Positions 38,479 to 47,782 of a DNA stretch of 64,000 nucleotides are shown one piece after another. The notes beneath the pieces are model-generated. The model was given only the letters and a program-made list of their open reading frames with translations, ran no database searches and was not told the DNA's origin. Made by a program: the position numbers and the translations under genes. Source of the stretch: Duncaniella freteri (GTDB lineage Bacteria; Bacteroidota; Bacteroidia; Bacteroidales; Muribaculaceae); assembly GCF_004766125.1 (NCBI RefSeq), contig NZ_SJSA01000001.1, forward strand, positions 1,674,001-1,738,000. The letters are read 5' to 3'. Positions within the stretch are counted from its first letter, which is position 1; each line of letters begins with the position of its first letter.

Positions 38479-39443
38479 TTCTTTTCTCCGAAGAGTGATT
38501 CCACGAAAGCGCGTTTGTCGAACACTTGCAGATCGTCGATCTTCTCGCCGAGTCCGATGTATTTGACCGGTATCTTGAACTGGTCGCTTATGCCGATTAC
38601 CACTCCGCCCTTGGCTGTGCCGTCGAGCTTCGTGATCGCGAGCTCATTGACCTGGGTTGCAGCCACAAACTGCCGGGCTTGCTCGAAGGCGTTCTGTCCT
38701 GTTGAGCCGTCGAGCACGAGGAGCACCTCATGAGGAGCGTCCGGGATAAGTTTCTGCATTACGTTTCTCACCTTGGTGAGCTCGTCCATGAGGCCTTTCT
38801 TGTTGTGCAGACGGCCTGCGGTATCGATTATTACAACATCAGCGTTGTTAGCTATCGCGCTTTGGAGTGTGTCGAAAGCCACTGATGCAGGGTCAGCACC
38901 AAGTTTCTGTTTCACTACAGGCACATCGGCTCGGCGGCCCCATTCCTCAAGCTGCTCAATTGCGGCGGCACGGAAAGTGTCGGCTGCTCCGAGCACGACT
39001 TTGTTGCCGGCCCGTTTGAACTGGGCTGCCATCTTGCCTATGGTCGTAGTCTTTCCCACACCGTTCACACCCACCACCATTATTACATGGGGGCGGTTCC
39101 CTTCGGGAAGAGAGAAGTCATCGAGTGATGATGTCTCGCCGTTCTCGGCAAGCATCTCGGATATCTCTTCACACAGGAGTCGGTTGAGCTCTGACGCTCC
39201 CACGTACTTGTCCTTGGCAACACGTGCCTGGAGGCGGTCGATGATGCGCAGAGTGGTGTCGACACCTACGTCGGAGGTGACGAACACCTCTTCGAGATTG
39301 TCGAGCACATCGTCATCGACAGTAGATTTCCCGGCGATGGCATGAGAGATGCGGTCAAATAGTCCGCGCTGAGTCTTTTCAAGCCCTTTGTCAAGGGTTT
39401 CTTTCTTCTCTTTCTTGCGCGAAAACAGGTCAAATAGTCCCAT
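38475..39443 (-). CDS. ftsY: Signal recognition particle receptor FtsY
   Basis: This 322-residue SRP GTPase docks ribosome-SRP complexes at the inner membrane. It has a short acidic/basic N-terminal region and an NG domain. Motifs are VGVNGVGKTTTIGK (P-loop, about residue 125), the DTFRAAA region, DTAGR near 208 and TKLDGTAKGG near 275. The long acidic A domain of E. coli FtsY is absent, as in other Bacteroidetes. It heads a co-directional run with rimO, isochorismate synthase and the acyltransferase genes. Confidence 0.95.
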   Translation of the reverse strand: MGLFDLFSRKKEKKETLDKGLEKTQRGLFDRISHAIAGKSTVDDDVLDNLEEVFVTSDVGVDTTLRIIDRLQARVAKDKYVGASELNRLLCEEISEMLAENGETSSLDDFSLPEGNRPHVIMVVGVNGVGKTTTIGKMAAQFKRAGNKVVLGAADTFRAAAIEQLEEWGRRADVPVVKQKLGADPASVAFDTLQSAIANNADVVIIDTAGRLHNKKGLMDELTKVRNVMQKLIPDAPHEVLLVLDGSTGQNAFEQARQFVAATQVNELAITKLDGTAKGGVVIGISDQFKIPVKYIGLGEKIDDLQVFDKRAFVESLFGEKK

Positions 39444-39468
39444 ATCTTGAGGATGAAATTAAGAGATG

Positions 39469-39499
39469 CAAAGTTAGGCATTTTCCGGCAGAATCGCAA
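39469..39499 (-). promoter_or_regulatory. Promoter of the ftsY operon
   Basis: The minus strand reads TTG (39499-39497), a 20-nt spacer, then TAACTTTG (39476-39469), close to the Bacteroidetes consensus. The -7 box lies 25 nt before the ftsY ATG. Confidence 0.6.
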
Positions 39500-39529
39500 T
39501 AATGAAATTCAGAGGAAATACCCTTGGCG

Positions 39530-39952
39530 TTATTCGTCGTCATCGTCGAGGAAGTCGATGTCCCATCCGTCGGAGAGGGAATCGGTGAATTCGGCGAGGT
39601 CACGGCCTTCACGCTTGGTGGGGCGTCCGAGACCTTTGCGGCGGTCGATGAATCCTGATATGCGTACCACATCGAGGAGATCAAGTTCGCTCTTTGGCGT
39701 GATGTTCTCCATATATTCCGGCACCAGTTTGGCTCCAAGACGGTTCTGCGCCAAAGCCTTGACGCGGAAAGAGTAGGTGACCGGCGGTTTGCGCACATTG
39801 ATTATGTCACCTTCCTTGATGGTGCGTGAGGGTTTCACGGCAACTCCTCCCATCAGCACGCGCCCCTTCTTGCACGCGTCAGTAGCTATGGTGCGTGTCT
39901 TGAATATGCGCATCGCCCACATCCATTTGTCTATACGTACTTCGTTCATCAC
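39530..39952 (-). CDS. S4-domain RNA-binding protein (Hsp15-like)
   Basis: The protein has 140 residues. The N-terminal S4 domain (about 3-65) reads '[44 protein letters not shown]', matching heat-shock protein 15, which binds 50S subunits carrying stalled nascent chains. The C-terminus is basic, then ends in an acidic [10 protein letters not shown] tail. Its start overlaps the pth stop by four bases, and both genes deal with stalled peptidyl-tRNA. The shared operon supports a ribosome-rescue role. Confidence 0.88.
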   Translation of the reverse strand: MMNEVRIDKWMWAMRIFKTRTIATDACKKGRVLMGGVAVKPSRTIKEGDIINVRKPPVTYSFRVKALAQNRLGAKLVPEYMENITPKSELDLLDVVRISGFIDRRKGLGRPTKREGRDLAEFTDSLSDGWDIDFLDDDDE

Positions 39953-40512
39953 TTGTTATTGTAGTTGCACATTGCGTTCTGTATTCCTGCGAGGCAGAAT
40001 GCCTTTATGGCATCAATAGCGATATCGATGCGTGGGGTCATGGCTGTGAGTTCTTCAGGGGTGAAGTGCCCGAGGACGTAGTCGATCTGTGCGCCGCGCG
40101 GAAAGTCGTTGCCTATGCCGAAACGCAGGCGTGCATATGCCTGAGTGCCGAGCATCTGGGCAATGTTCTTAAGTCCGTTGTGTCCGGCATCGCTTCCGGA
40201 TGGCTTGACGCGTATGGCTCCGAAGGGCAGGGCGCAGTCGTCGACGAGCACGAGGATGTTTTCGGTCTCTATCCCTTCCTTGTCTTTCCAGTATCTCACG
40301 GCATTGCCTGAGAGGTTCATGTAGGTGGATGGCTTTAGGATGGTGATCTGAGCGTTCTTCACGCGCATATGTGCAATGTCGCCGTAACGCTCGGTGGAGA
40401 ATGTCGCTCCGGCAGTTGCCGCGAGCGCGTCGGCTATCATGAATCCGGCGTTGTGCCGTGTGCCGGCATATTCGGAACCGATGTTGCCGAGACCGACTAT
40501 GAGGTATTTCAT
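39949..40512 (-). CDS. pth: Peptidyl-tRNA hydrolase
   Basis: This 187-residue enzyme frees tRNA from prematurely released peptidyl-tRNA. Its start [23 protein letters not shown] contains the catalytic His in RHNAG (about residue 21). Other conserved pieces are [10 protein letters not shown] and [25 protein letters not shown], including the family Asp and Asn. It lies between rplY and the S4-domain gene, a common Bacteroidetes arrangement. Confidence 0.95.
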   Translation of the reverse strand: MKYLIVGLGNIGSEYAGTRHNAGFMIADALAATAGATFSTERYGDIAHMRVKNAQITILKPSTYMNLSGNAVRYWKDKEGIETENILVLVDDCALPFGAIRVKPSGSDAGHNGLKNIAQMLGTQAYARLRFGIGNDFPRGAQIDYVLGHFTPEELTAMTPRIDIAIDAIKAFCLAGIQNAMCNYNNK

Positions 40513-40552
40513 TTATATTGCGGGATTGTGGTTGTGGAGCTATGTATATAAA

Positions 40553-40592
40553 TTCACAGGCTTTCATACCTGTGGTGGTGAAAGCCTGTGAA
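40553..40592 (-). terminator. Hairpin between rplY and pth
   Basis: A 14-bp perfect stem (40553-40566 with 40579-40592) with a 12-nt loop lies in the rplY-pth gap. On the minus strand it is followed by TTTATATA. It may be a partial terminator that lowers pth expression relative to the abundant ribosomal protein. Confidence 0.6.
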
Positions 40593-40628
40593 GAATTAGG
40601 TTGACAGCTATTGTGTGCGATGTCCGTA

Positions 40629-41276
40629 TTACTGGGCGTTAGCCTGAGCACCACGGGCAGCACGTGTGAGCTGAACGGCGCATACGACTGCGTTCTTGGC
40701 ATTGACGAGTTCGAGACCCTCGAAGTGGAGGTCGCCGATCTGCATTGTCTTGCCGAGGCCGAGTGAGTCAACGTTGATGACAACACGCTCGGGGATCTGG
40801 GTGTATACAGCCTTTACTTTGATCTTCTTCATGGAGAGTGTGAGCTTACCACCGGCCTTCACACCTTCAGCGTGGCCTTCGAGCTTAACAGGAACCTCGA
40901 TGGTGACAGGCTTGTTGTCGAATACTTCGAGAAGGTCGATGTGAAGGATGTTGTCCTTTACAGGGTGGAACTGGATGTCCTTGAGGACAGCGTTGCGCTT
41001 CTCGCCGTTGACAGTGAGCTCTATAGCGAAGATGTCGGGGGTGTACACGAGCTTGCGTACATCCTCAGCCTTTACAACGAGGTCAGTAGTGATGATGCCC
41101 TTGCCGTTGCTGATTTCAATGATCTTCTCGCCGGGCTTGAGAGTTCCTGCGAAGGGGAGCTCGATGATGCTGCCGCCGTTGAGCACAACGGGGATGAGGT
41201 TGTTCTTACGGAGTTCTTTTGCAGCCTTCTTGCCCAGATCGGTGCGGGCTTCGGCGTTGAGCTGAAATGTTTTCAT
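40629..41276 (-). CDS. rplY: Large-subunit ribosomal protein bL25 (Ctc/TL5 type)
   Basis: This 215-residue protein binds 5S rRNA in the 50S subunit. It is the long (general stress protein Ctc/TL5) form, with an N-terminal L25 domain (about 1-92; 'LNAEARTDLGKKAAKELRKNNLIPVVLNGG') and a C-terminal beta domain (about 95-185). It ends in a short Ala/Arg/Gln-rich tail. A -7 box is found 97 nt upstream. Confidence 0.94.
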   Translation of the reverse strand: MKTFQLNAEARTDLGKKAAKELRKNNLIPVVLNGGSIIELPFAGTLKPGEKIIEISNGKGIITTDLVVKAEDVRKLVYTPDIFAIELTVNGEKRNAVLKDIQFHPVKDNILHIDLLEVFDNKPVTIEVPVKLEGHAEGVKAGGKLTLSMKKIKVKAVYTQIPERVVINVDSLGLGKTMQIGDLHFEGLELVNAKNAVVCAVQLTRAARGAQANAQ

Positions 41277-41372
41277 TTCTTTGGTTGGTTTAAATGGTTG
41301 TGTTACTCAAAATTAAGTGATTTCTGAATGCTCCTTAATTTCCCATCACACGGGGATGCTAAAAAGCGACTG

Positions 41373-41380
41373 CAAAGATA
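41373..41380 (-). promoter_or_regulatory. Candidate -7 element for rplY
   Basis: The minus strand reads TATCTTTG, a perfect TAnnTTTG box, 97 nt before the rplY ATG. No matching -33 box is obvious. Confidence 0.45.
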
Positions 41381-41424
41381 CGGATTTTTTTGTGAAAACG
41401 TGCCGTATTTTAAAAAATAATTCT

Positions 41425-41432
41425 TAAATTTG
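41425..41432 (+). promoter_or_regulatory. Candidate -7 element for the DUF4301 gene
   Basis: TAAATTTG matches TAnnTTTG and lies 46 nt before the preferred ATG at 41478, in the region divergent to rplY. Confidence 0.4.
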
Positions 41433-41477
41433 AGGCATAATCAATTATTACAATATAAAACTAATCACTATTACCTT

Positions 41478-43001
41478 ATGCTAAAACCTCAAGATAAAGA
41501 ACTGCTTGCTCAGAAAGGTATCAGCGAGTCTGATGCTGAGGCGCAGCTGTCCCGGTTCGTGACAGGATTCCCATATTTAAAGATAAAAGATGCAGCGCGT
41601 GTTGACGCCGGCATATTCCGACTGTCGGATGAGGAGGTTAACGCCGCATTGGACAGATGGCATGAATATCTTGACCACGGAGGGGAGGTGTGCAAGTTCG
41701 TTCCTGCATCAGGGGCTGCTTCTCGTATGTTCAAGGCTCTTTTTGAGTATGTTGACGGCGGTACCGATGAGTTGGCTGAGGGGACCCCTGTGGCTAAGCT
41801 GATCGCCGATATAGACAAGCTTCCATTCATTCCTGAGCTTAATGCCGCTTGCGAAAAGCTGTATGGCTGTGCCTTGAAGGAGCTTCTTGATGCCGGCCGC
41901 AACCGGGATGTGATCGCAGCAATAGTAAGCGCGGAGGGCATGAACTACGGAGGTTTGCCAAAGGGGCTATTGAAATTCCACAGCTATCCCGAAGGGTCGC
42001 GCACTCCTGTAGAGGAACATCTCACAGAGGGGGCGCAGACAGCCGCCAACTCAAAGGGTGAGGTCCACCTGCATTTCACTGTGTCTGCCAGCCATCGTGA
42101 TCTCTTCCAGGCTAAGCTTGACGAGGTGATACCTCAGGCTGAGGCACGCACAGGCAAGAAATTTTTTGTGACAATGAGCGAGCAGAAGCCATCTACCGAT
42201 ACCATAGCCGCTAATCCTGACAACACGCCGTTCCGGGAGGATGGGCACCTGCTGTTCCGTCCCGGAGGTCATGGCGCGCTCATACAGAATCTTAACGATA
42301 TAAAAAGCGCGGTGGTGTTCATAAAGAACATCGACAATGTGGTGCCTGATGCACGCCGTGCCGATACGATTAAGTACAAGGAGATCCTTGGCGGACTTCT
42401 GCTTGAGGTTCACGACCAGATAGAGGATGACCTCATAGCCCTTGAAGAGAAGGATTATACATCATCCGACCTCAAAGGCATGGTCGACTATCTGAAAAAT
42501 GTGCTGAATGTCAATGACGCTCGTCTTGATGATATGGACGATGACTCTGTGGCAGAGTATATTAAGAGTAAGCTCAACCGTCCCTTGCGAGTGTGTGGAA
42601 TGGTTCGCAACGAGGGAGAACCGGGCGGAGGCCCGTTCATTGCATTCAATGCCGACGGATCTTCATCGCCGCAGATTCTTGAGAGCAATCAGGTCGATCC
42701 ATCCAACGAGGAGTACATGAAGATGATGGCTACCGCTACTCACTTCAATCCTGTCGACCTTGTGTGCTACATCAAGGACATTCATGGCAAGAAGTTTGAC
42801 CTGCCCTCGTATGTCGATCATGCTACAGGGTTTATTTCTTCGAAGTCGAGCCACGGTAAGGAGCTTCGTGCAATGGAGCTGCCTGGATTGTGGAACGGTG
42901 CTATGAGCGATTGGAACACAGTGTTTGTGGAGGTGCCTGTCTCCACTTTCAATCCTGTGAAGACCGTAAACGATCTGCTGCGTCCAGCCCACCAGGGATA
43001 A
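41478..43001 (+). CDS. DUF4301 family protein
   Basis: The 507-residue protein belongs to a Bacteroidetes-conserved family of unknown function. I use ATG 41478 (MLKPQDKELLAQKG) because a promoter box lies inside the longer frame. Visible pieces are VPASGAASRMFKAL near residue 78, GLPKGLLKFHSYPEG near 160, RPGGHGALIQNLN near 260 and GGPFIAFNADGSSSPQI near 390. Phosphate-binding-looking loops and conserved Lys/His/Arg suggest a nucleotidyltransferase-like fold, but that is only an impression. Neighbours do not reveal its role. A perfect palindrome follows the gene. Confidence 0.85.
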   Translation: MLKPQDKELLAQKGISESDAEAQLSRFVTGFPYLKIKDAARVDAGIFRLSDEEVNAALDRWHEYLDHGGEVCKFVPASGAASRMFKALFEYVDGGTDELAEGTPVAKLIADIDKLPFIPELNAACEKLYGCALKELLDAGRNRDVIAAIVSAEGMNYGGLPKGLLKFHSYPEGSRTPVEEHLTEGAQTAANSKGEVHLHFTVSASHRDLFQAKLDEVIPQAEARTGKKFFVTMSEQKPSTDTIAANPDNTPFREDGHLLFRPGGHGALIQNLNDIKSAVVFIKNIDNVVPDARRADTIKYKEILGGLLLEVHDQIEDDLIALEEKDYTSSDLKGMVDYLKNVLNVNDARLDDMDDDSVAEYIKSKLNRPLRVCGMVRNEGEPGGGPFIAFNADGSSSPQILESNQVDPSNEEYMKMMATATHFNPVDLVCYIKDIHGKKFDLPSYVDHATGFISSKSSHGKELRAMELPGLWNGAMSDWNTVFVEVPVSTFNPVKTVNDLLRPAHQG

Positions 43002-43027
43002 ACCAAGATACACCGAATATAGTCAGC

Positions 43028-43071
43028 CCGGACAATCAGGACCGCGGCATGCCGCGGTCCTGATTGTCCGG
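43028..43071. terminator. 44-nt perfect palindrome downstream of the DUF4301 gene
   Basis: Every base from 43028 to 43071 pairs with its mirror (22 pairs, centre at GCATGC). It has no T run after it, so it may be a terminator, an mRNA 3'-end stabiliser or a protein-binding site. It begins 27 nt after the stop codon. Confidence 0.7.
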
Positions 43072-43143
43072 CATTATGAATTCCAAAAATTGGCGGATTT
43101 AAATCAATAACATTTCTCCACTCTCCCTTGTTATAAATTTACT

Positions 43144-44220
43144 ATGAGCAAGAGAGATGATATTATAAGAATATGGCGTGAGAGTTTCAGCGATTCTCGT
43201 GAATATGTGTCGATGTATTTTGACCGTGTTTATCGCGATGACGAGGCACTCACTTATGTGGATGATAACGGTGTCACAGTCAGCAGTCTGCTTCTACAGC
43301 AGTTCCGTATGACCTTTCACGGTGCCGAGGTGCCTGTCAGCTATTTGGCCGGAGCCGCTACGCGCAGGTCTCATCGAGGCAAAGGATATATGTCGAAACT
43401 GATGCGCGAGGCTCTTGAAGTCTCGGCACAGAGGGGGGATATGCTTTGTTCGCTTATCCCTGCGAGAAGCGCGCTGTATTATTACTATAAGCGTTTCGGG
43501 TTCTCGACCGTGTTCTTCACCAAGGAGCAGCGTTTCACATCGCTTCATTCATTCCCTGTAAAAAATGAATACCATGCGGTTGAGGATATAGCCGACGATG
43601 ATGTGTGGGATGCGTTTGACCGCTTCCAGCACAAGCGCGAAAGCTACATTACACACACTCGCAGGGATATGGACAACATTCGAGCTGATCTTGACAGCGA
43701 TAGTGGTGACTTTGTGGCTATGGCTGCTGACGATGAGGACTCTGGTCCGCGCATCGTATCTATGGCATGGGCAGTGAGGCTTGATGATCTTCTTCTCGTG
43801 AAGGATGTCATGGGTGAGGATGATGAGGCACGCACAGCCGCGCTACGCAGGCTCAGGGAGTTGCATCCCGGAGTGCCTTTCCTTCTTCTCGGTCGTCCGG
43901 GTGACACCATGGGCGGAAGGCTCATGCCAAGAGGCATGGCGCGTGTGGTGAATGCGGGCTTGCTGCTGGAGACTGTGGCACAAGCCAATCCGAAATGGGC
44001 ATCACGCATACGCGTCACGGACCCTCTTCTCCCTCAGGTGAATTCTCATACTTACATCATCAAAGGTGGCAGGTGTGAGATTGACGACAGCTATTCAGGG
44101 CGTCTTGACATGGACGTCCCTATAGATGTGCTCGGAGATGTGGCGTTCTCGTCCTCGGAGATAGGCGATATAATGTGTTTCCCATCGGTAAGACCCATGA
44201 TAAGCCTTATGCTGGACTGA
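43144..44220 (+). CDS. GNAT-family N-acetyltransferase (Eis-like)
   Basis: The 358-residue protein has an N-terminal GNAT domain with the acetyl-CoA-binding pattern ATRRSHRGKGYMSKLM (about residues 75-90) and the following LIPARSALYYYYKRFGF block. A second GNAT-like half and a C-terminal sterol-carrier-like region (about 285-358) follow, as in Eis-type acetyltransferases. The acceptor substrate is unknown. A short gap (42 nt) separates it from engB, so the two could be co-transcribed. Confidence 0.82.
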   Translation: MSKRDDIIRIWRESFSDSREYVSMYFDRVYRDDEALTYVDDNGVTVSSLLLQQFRMTFHGAEVPVSYLAGAATRRSHRGKGYMSKLMREALEVSAQRGDMLCSLIPARSALYYYYKRFGFSTVFFTKEQRFTSLHSFPVKNEYHAVEDIADDDVWDAFDRFQHKRESYITHTRRDMDNIRADLDSDSGDFVAMAADDEDSGPRIVSMAWAVRLDDLLLVKDVMGEDDEARTAALRRLRELHPGVPFLLLGRPGDTMGGRLMPRGMARVVNAGLLLETVAQANPKWASRIRVTDPLLPQVNSHTYIIKGGRCEIDDSYSGRLDMDVPIDVLGDVAFSSSEIGDIMCFPSVRPMISLMLD

Positions 44221-44262
44221 ACGTCCCGCCAATCATTAAATTATTATATTTCAAAAAAGATC

Positions 44263-44877
44263 ATGATTATTAATTCAGCACGGTTTGAGATATCCAATTC
44301 CACTCACTCGCGATGTCCGCAAGGTATGAGGCATGAGTATGCTTTCATCGGGCGAAGCAACGTGGGGAAATCATCTCTCATAAATATGCTTACCGGCAAC
44401 AGCAAGCTTGCCAAGACATCCTCCACGCCTGGAAAGACCCTTCTGATAAATCATTTCCTTGTGAATGGAGAATGGTATATAGTCGACCTGCCCGGATATG
44501 GGTTCGCTATGCGTGGCAAGCAACAGCGTGAGCAGCTTGAGACTATGATAAAGGGTTATATCCTCGGTAGAGAGCAGATGACCAATCTTTTTGTGCTAAT
44601 TGACTCTCGCCATGAGCCGATGAAGATAGACATTGAATTCTTCAACTGGCTTGGAGAGAATGGGGTGCCTTTCGCCATCGTGTTCACAAAGCTTGACAAG
44701 CTCGGCAATGATGCCGGACGCCGTAAGGTGCAGAAATACTGCAACAAGTTACTCGAATCCTGGGAAGAGCTTCCTCCTGTGTTCCTTACCTCAAGCGAGG
44801 ATGGACGCGGTAAAGAGGAGCTGCTCGACTATATCGAGCAGCTCAACAAGCTTCCGGTCGGGATTGAGGAGGAATGA
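44263..44877 (+). CDS. engB: Ribosome biogenesis GTPase EngB (YihA/YsxC)
   Basis: This 204-residue GTPase is needed for 50S subunit assembly. GTP-binding motifs are GRSNVGKSS (G1, about residues 30-38), the PGKT switch region, DLPGYGFA (G3), FTKLDKL (G4) and [12 protein letters not shown] near G5. Length and motif spacing fit EngB. It ends 33 nt before the convergent fkp gene. Confidence 0.95.
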   Translation: MIINSARFEISNSTHSRCPQGMRHEYAFIGRSNVGKSSLINMLTGNSKLAKTSSTPGKTLLINHFLVNGEWYIVDLPGYGFAMRGKQQREQLETMIKGYILGREQMTNLFVLIDSRHEPMKIDIEFFNWLGENGVPFAIVFTKLDKLGNDAGRRKVQKYCNKLLESWEELPPVFLTSSEDGRGKEELLDYIEQLNKLPVGIEEE

Positions 44878-44910
44878 CGGATGTAATGGCGTTAAATATA
44901 CAGGCAGTTT

Positions 44911-47649
44911 CTAACTGCGCGTGATCTGGAGTCCGCGCAGTGAGAGTGACATATCCACCATGCGTGAGTTATCAGGCAGCCCGGGTGCGGTGGATAGTAT
45001 ATGACGTATCCTTGATGCCGCATCGGGGTCTTTTGCTACCATATACAGATATCCGCCTCCACCTGCTCCGGGTAGTTTGTACCCGAGGCAAAGATCATCC
45101 ACAAGGCGTGTGATTGCCTCTACAGCAGGTGTATTGGTGCCGGGATCTATGCCTTTTTTCTGTTGCCATGTGCGTCCGATGAGATGTCCCATGCGGTTGA
45201 AATCGTCACGCTGTATTGCGTCATACATGTCTGATACATGATGTTTCATGTCGCGGAGCATTTGTATCTGTGCTCCGTGATTGAGGAACATGCGGCGCAC
45301 TATCTCGGCAAGTATATCCTTGGCTGTGCGGGTTAGTCCTGTGTAGAACAGCAGGTGGCAAGGCGCGTACTGAGGGTCAGTGAAGAGATCGGAAGGAAGT
45401 CTGCGGCACAGGATGTCCTGTTCGAGACCTTTGGCGGATTGTAATAGTTTCACGCCTCCCATCACACCTCCATACTGGTCCTGCCATCCGCCGCCGGTTG
45501 TGAGGAGCTGTTCGAGCACCAGGGTCCGTTTGCATATCTCGGTCTTGTCCCAGGCGAGGGAGCAGAAATCGCTTATGGCCCCGAGTACGGTTGATGCGAG
45601 GATGCTGCTTGTGCCGAGTCCGCTCCCTGCCGGAATGGCAGAGAAAAGTGTGATTTCGAGTCCTCCACCCATGCCGGACAGCTGATCCCGCAGGGATGGG
45701 AAGTGTTCGGCGCAGAATTGCGGATGGAACCCGGCAAGAGCGAGAGCCGCTTTGGGTATGGAGAACGGTGAACCCACCTTCTTGAAATCGAGCAACTGTT
45801 CGTAAGTGCTGATGGTCTCTGCTGCTCCAAGGTCAATGCTGCGGCACACGATATGGGGTTCCTTGCATGGACGTATATAGGTCTGCAACGGCGGCTGACC
45901 GTTGAGCTCGATTGACATATTTATCACACTGCCTCCTTCCATAAGGCAATACGGAGGTGTGTCGGTCCATCCTCCAGCGATATCTATACGTACCGGAGAG
46001 CGGCTCCATACGATCTGGTCGGAGCATACGGCTCTTATGGGAAGCTCTTTGCGGAAAAGTACCGTGGATGTGAGTGCGGAACGGAGTATTTCGAAAGCTT
46101 TATCCTCATAGTTGTCATGCTTTTTGCCGCAATGACGGTATACCTCGGCACGAAACATTGAGTCGCTCATGAGTTTTATCAACGGTTCCGACTGTGACAG
46201 CTCTCCTGGCAGCTCTATGCCGTTTTCAGCGAATTGCCTGGCGGCATCGTGCAGATCAAGTTGATAGAACACACTGTGGGCATGATTGTCAGCAATGGCT
46301 TTCCAGTTGGAGTTGCGGTATCTGTGACGCTGAGCCACGAGTCGTGGCAAGGATGCTTCGTTGGACAGCTCCTCCGCGCTCATCATACGTTCAGCCGTCA
46401 GGCTTTCAATCCCTTGCAGCTGATCCTTGATGGCTTGTTCCATTTCCTCAAGTGTGGATACCACAGGGAAGCGTCGGCGTTGCTGTTCTGCTCCAGCAAA
46501 TTTATCATCTATTCCGTAGACTCTGACAGCATATCTGCCGTCGTCCCCCACAGGGACAATGTCAACACACTGTCCCGCTTGTAGAGTTATGTCCCAGTTG
46601 TTGTCGGGAACTCCGGTCACAACATTGTCCTTTGTCAACTGCCATTTTGGACCCAGGCAGCTGTTCTCTATCCATATATTGGTGTTATCGCCGGTGAAGC
46701 GTCGGGATAAAAGTGAGTTTTGAACGAATATTGAAGGGTGGGGCTTGCAGTCGCGGTGGATTATCTCACGTTGATCGTTTATTCGGTTCTGTATTGCCAG
46801 CGTGGATGTGATCATCTCGCGGGTGGTCCCATAATGGTAGAATTTACCCCCCGGCAATGGCACAATCTCAACCAAAAGGGATGCAAGCTCCGGATCGGGG
46901 TTGGTGGGGTTAGTGCCTAATGCTCCTCCGAACTGGCTGTAGAGGTCGTATTCGCAAAGATTGCCGTCGGCATTCCTTGAGCGTTTGCGCAACAGCTCCA
47001 CAGCTCTGTCGCTAAGTAGCCATACCCCTATATCCGTGAGATAATATCCTTCCTGTAGCAGTGTGTTGAGTTCTTCCACCGATGGTTTCTGAAGCATGCG
47101 TTCGAGGCGCGTGGGGGTGTCATGATGGCTGAAGAACACCCCATGGTTGCGTGCTATCGACGCGTCAAGCCATAGTCCGTAGCATACTACGTCGGCATCA
47201 GGCACCTGAGGGATCGCCTCGGAGGTGTGTATGTACACATCTCCGCTCACTATCATGGTGTGAAGCCTGTCGGGCGCAGCATCCATGATGCGCTCATATA
47301 GCGGGAGCTGTAAGTCGAGCAGAGTCTGCCCCAGCTTTTGACCTCTCTCCCACCTGAATATTGGCACAGGAGTCAGTATTTTGCCTGATGGGGCATACGC
47401 CGGCAGGCGTCGGCTCTGTCCTCCGGCATGAAGAAGTATGCGTTTCTCCTCTGCGAGCCAGGTTGCGAAATCAGCGTCTCCTCCCCATGCTCTGTGGCAC
47501 TCTTCGAGTAGCCAGGAGGTGCCTCCTCCGCTTCCGAGGCGTGCATTTATCGGGTCGGAGGTGCAGAAATATTCTTTATCGGAGAGGCTTGTGACGTTGT
47601 GGAAATCGTTGACAAGATTGGGTGGCAATGATAGAAGTTTCTTAGGCAT
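44911..47649 (-). CDS. fkp: Bifunctional L-fucokinase/GDP-L-fucose pyrophosphorylase
   Basis: This 912-residue fusion makes GDP-L-fucose from free L-fucose in two steps. The N-terminal half is a nucleotidyltransferase with GSGGGTSWLL and HAGGQSRRLPAYAPSGKIL (about residues 37-90). The C-terminal third is a GHMP kinase with SPVRIDIAGGWTDTPPY (about 555), GSGLGTSSILAS (about 668) and GAGGGGYLYM near the end. Fkp lets Bacteroidales place host- or diet-derived fucose on capsule and glycoproteins. In this window it could use fucose released by the GH95 enzyme, although the genes are 30 kb apart. Confidence 0.95.
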   Translation of the reverse strand: MPKKLLSLPPNLVNDFHNVTSLSDKEYFCTSDPINARLGSGGGTSWLLEECHRAWGGDADFATWLAEEKRILLHAGGQSRRLPAYAPSGKILTPVPIFRWERGQKLGQTLLDLQLPLYERIMDAAPDRLHTMIVSGDVYIHTSEAIPQVPDADVVCYGLWLDASIARNHGVFFSHHDTPTRLERMLQKPSVEELNTLLQEGYYLTDIGVWLLSDRAVELLRKRSRNADGNLCEYDLYSQFGGALGTNPTNPDPELASLLVEIVPLPGGKFYHYGTTREMITSTLAIQNRINDQREIIHRDCKPHPSIFVQNSLLSRRFTGDNTNIWIENSCLGPKWQLTKDNVVTGVPDNNWDITLQAGQCVDIVPVGDDGRYAVRVYGIDDKFAGAEQQRRRFPVVSTLEEMEQAIKDQLQGIESLTAERMMSAEELSNEASLPRLVAQRHRYRNSNWKAIADNHAHSVFYQLDLHDAARQFAENGIELPGELSQSEPLIKLMSDSMFRAEVYRHCGKKHDNYEDKAFEILRSALTSTVLFRKELPIRAVCSDQIVWSRSPVRIDIAGGWTDTPPYCLMEGGSVINMSIELNGQPPLQTYIRPCKEPHIVCRSIDLGAAETISTYEQLLDFKKVGSPFSIPKAALALAGFHPQFCAEHFPSLRDQLSGMGGGLEITLFSAIPAGSGLGTSSILASTVLGAISDFCSLAWDKTEICKRTLVLEQLLTTGGGWQDQYGGVMGGVKLLQSAKGLEQDILCRRLPSDLFTDPQYAPCHLLFYTGLTRTAKDILAEIVRRMFLNHGAQIQMLRDMKHHVSDMYDAIQRDDFNRMGHLIGRTWQQKKGIDPGTNTPAVEAITRLVDDLCLGYKLPGAGGGGYLYMVAKDPDAASRIRHILSTAPGLPDNSRMVDMSLSLRGLQITRS

Positions 47650-47689
47650 AACGTTTGAGATGATGTCTCGTGTGATGGCATTGAGAGTG

Positions 47690-47697
47690 CAAACTTA
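47690..47697 (-). promoter_or_regulatory. Candidate -7 element for fkp
   Basis: The minus strand reads TAAGTTTG, matching TAnnTTTG, 40 nt before the fkp ATG. It lies almost back to back with the divergent receptor promoter. Confidence 0.4.
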
Positions 47698-47719
47698 GTG
47701 AAAATATGTGATTATTCCG

Positions 47720-47727
47720 TACCTTTG
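47720..47727 (+). promoter_or_regulatory. Candidate -7 element for the TonB-dependent receptor gene
   Basis: TACCTTTG is a perfect -7 box, 55 nt before the preferred ATG. It lies inside the 5' extension of the longest reading frame, which supports the shorter start. Confidence 0.5.
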
Positions 47728-47782
47728 TGTCAGGAAAAAGAAGTTGTCACCCTATTATCATAACAGTTACAGATTTACCACC

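Noticed and set aside
38773..39345. A 190-codon + strand frame opposite ftsY
   Set aside because: Serine/proline-rich shadow of the ftsY coding strand, with no independent support.
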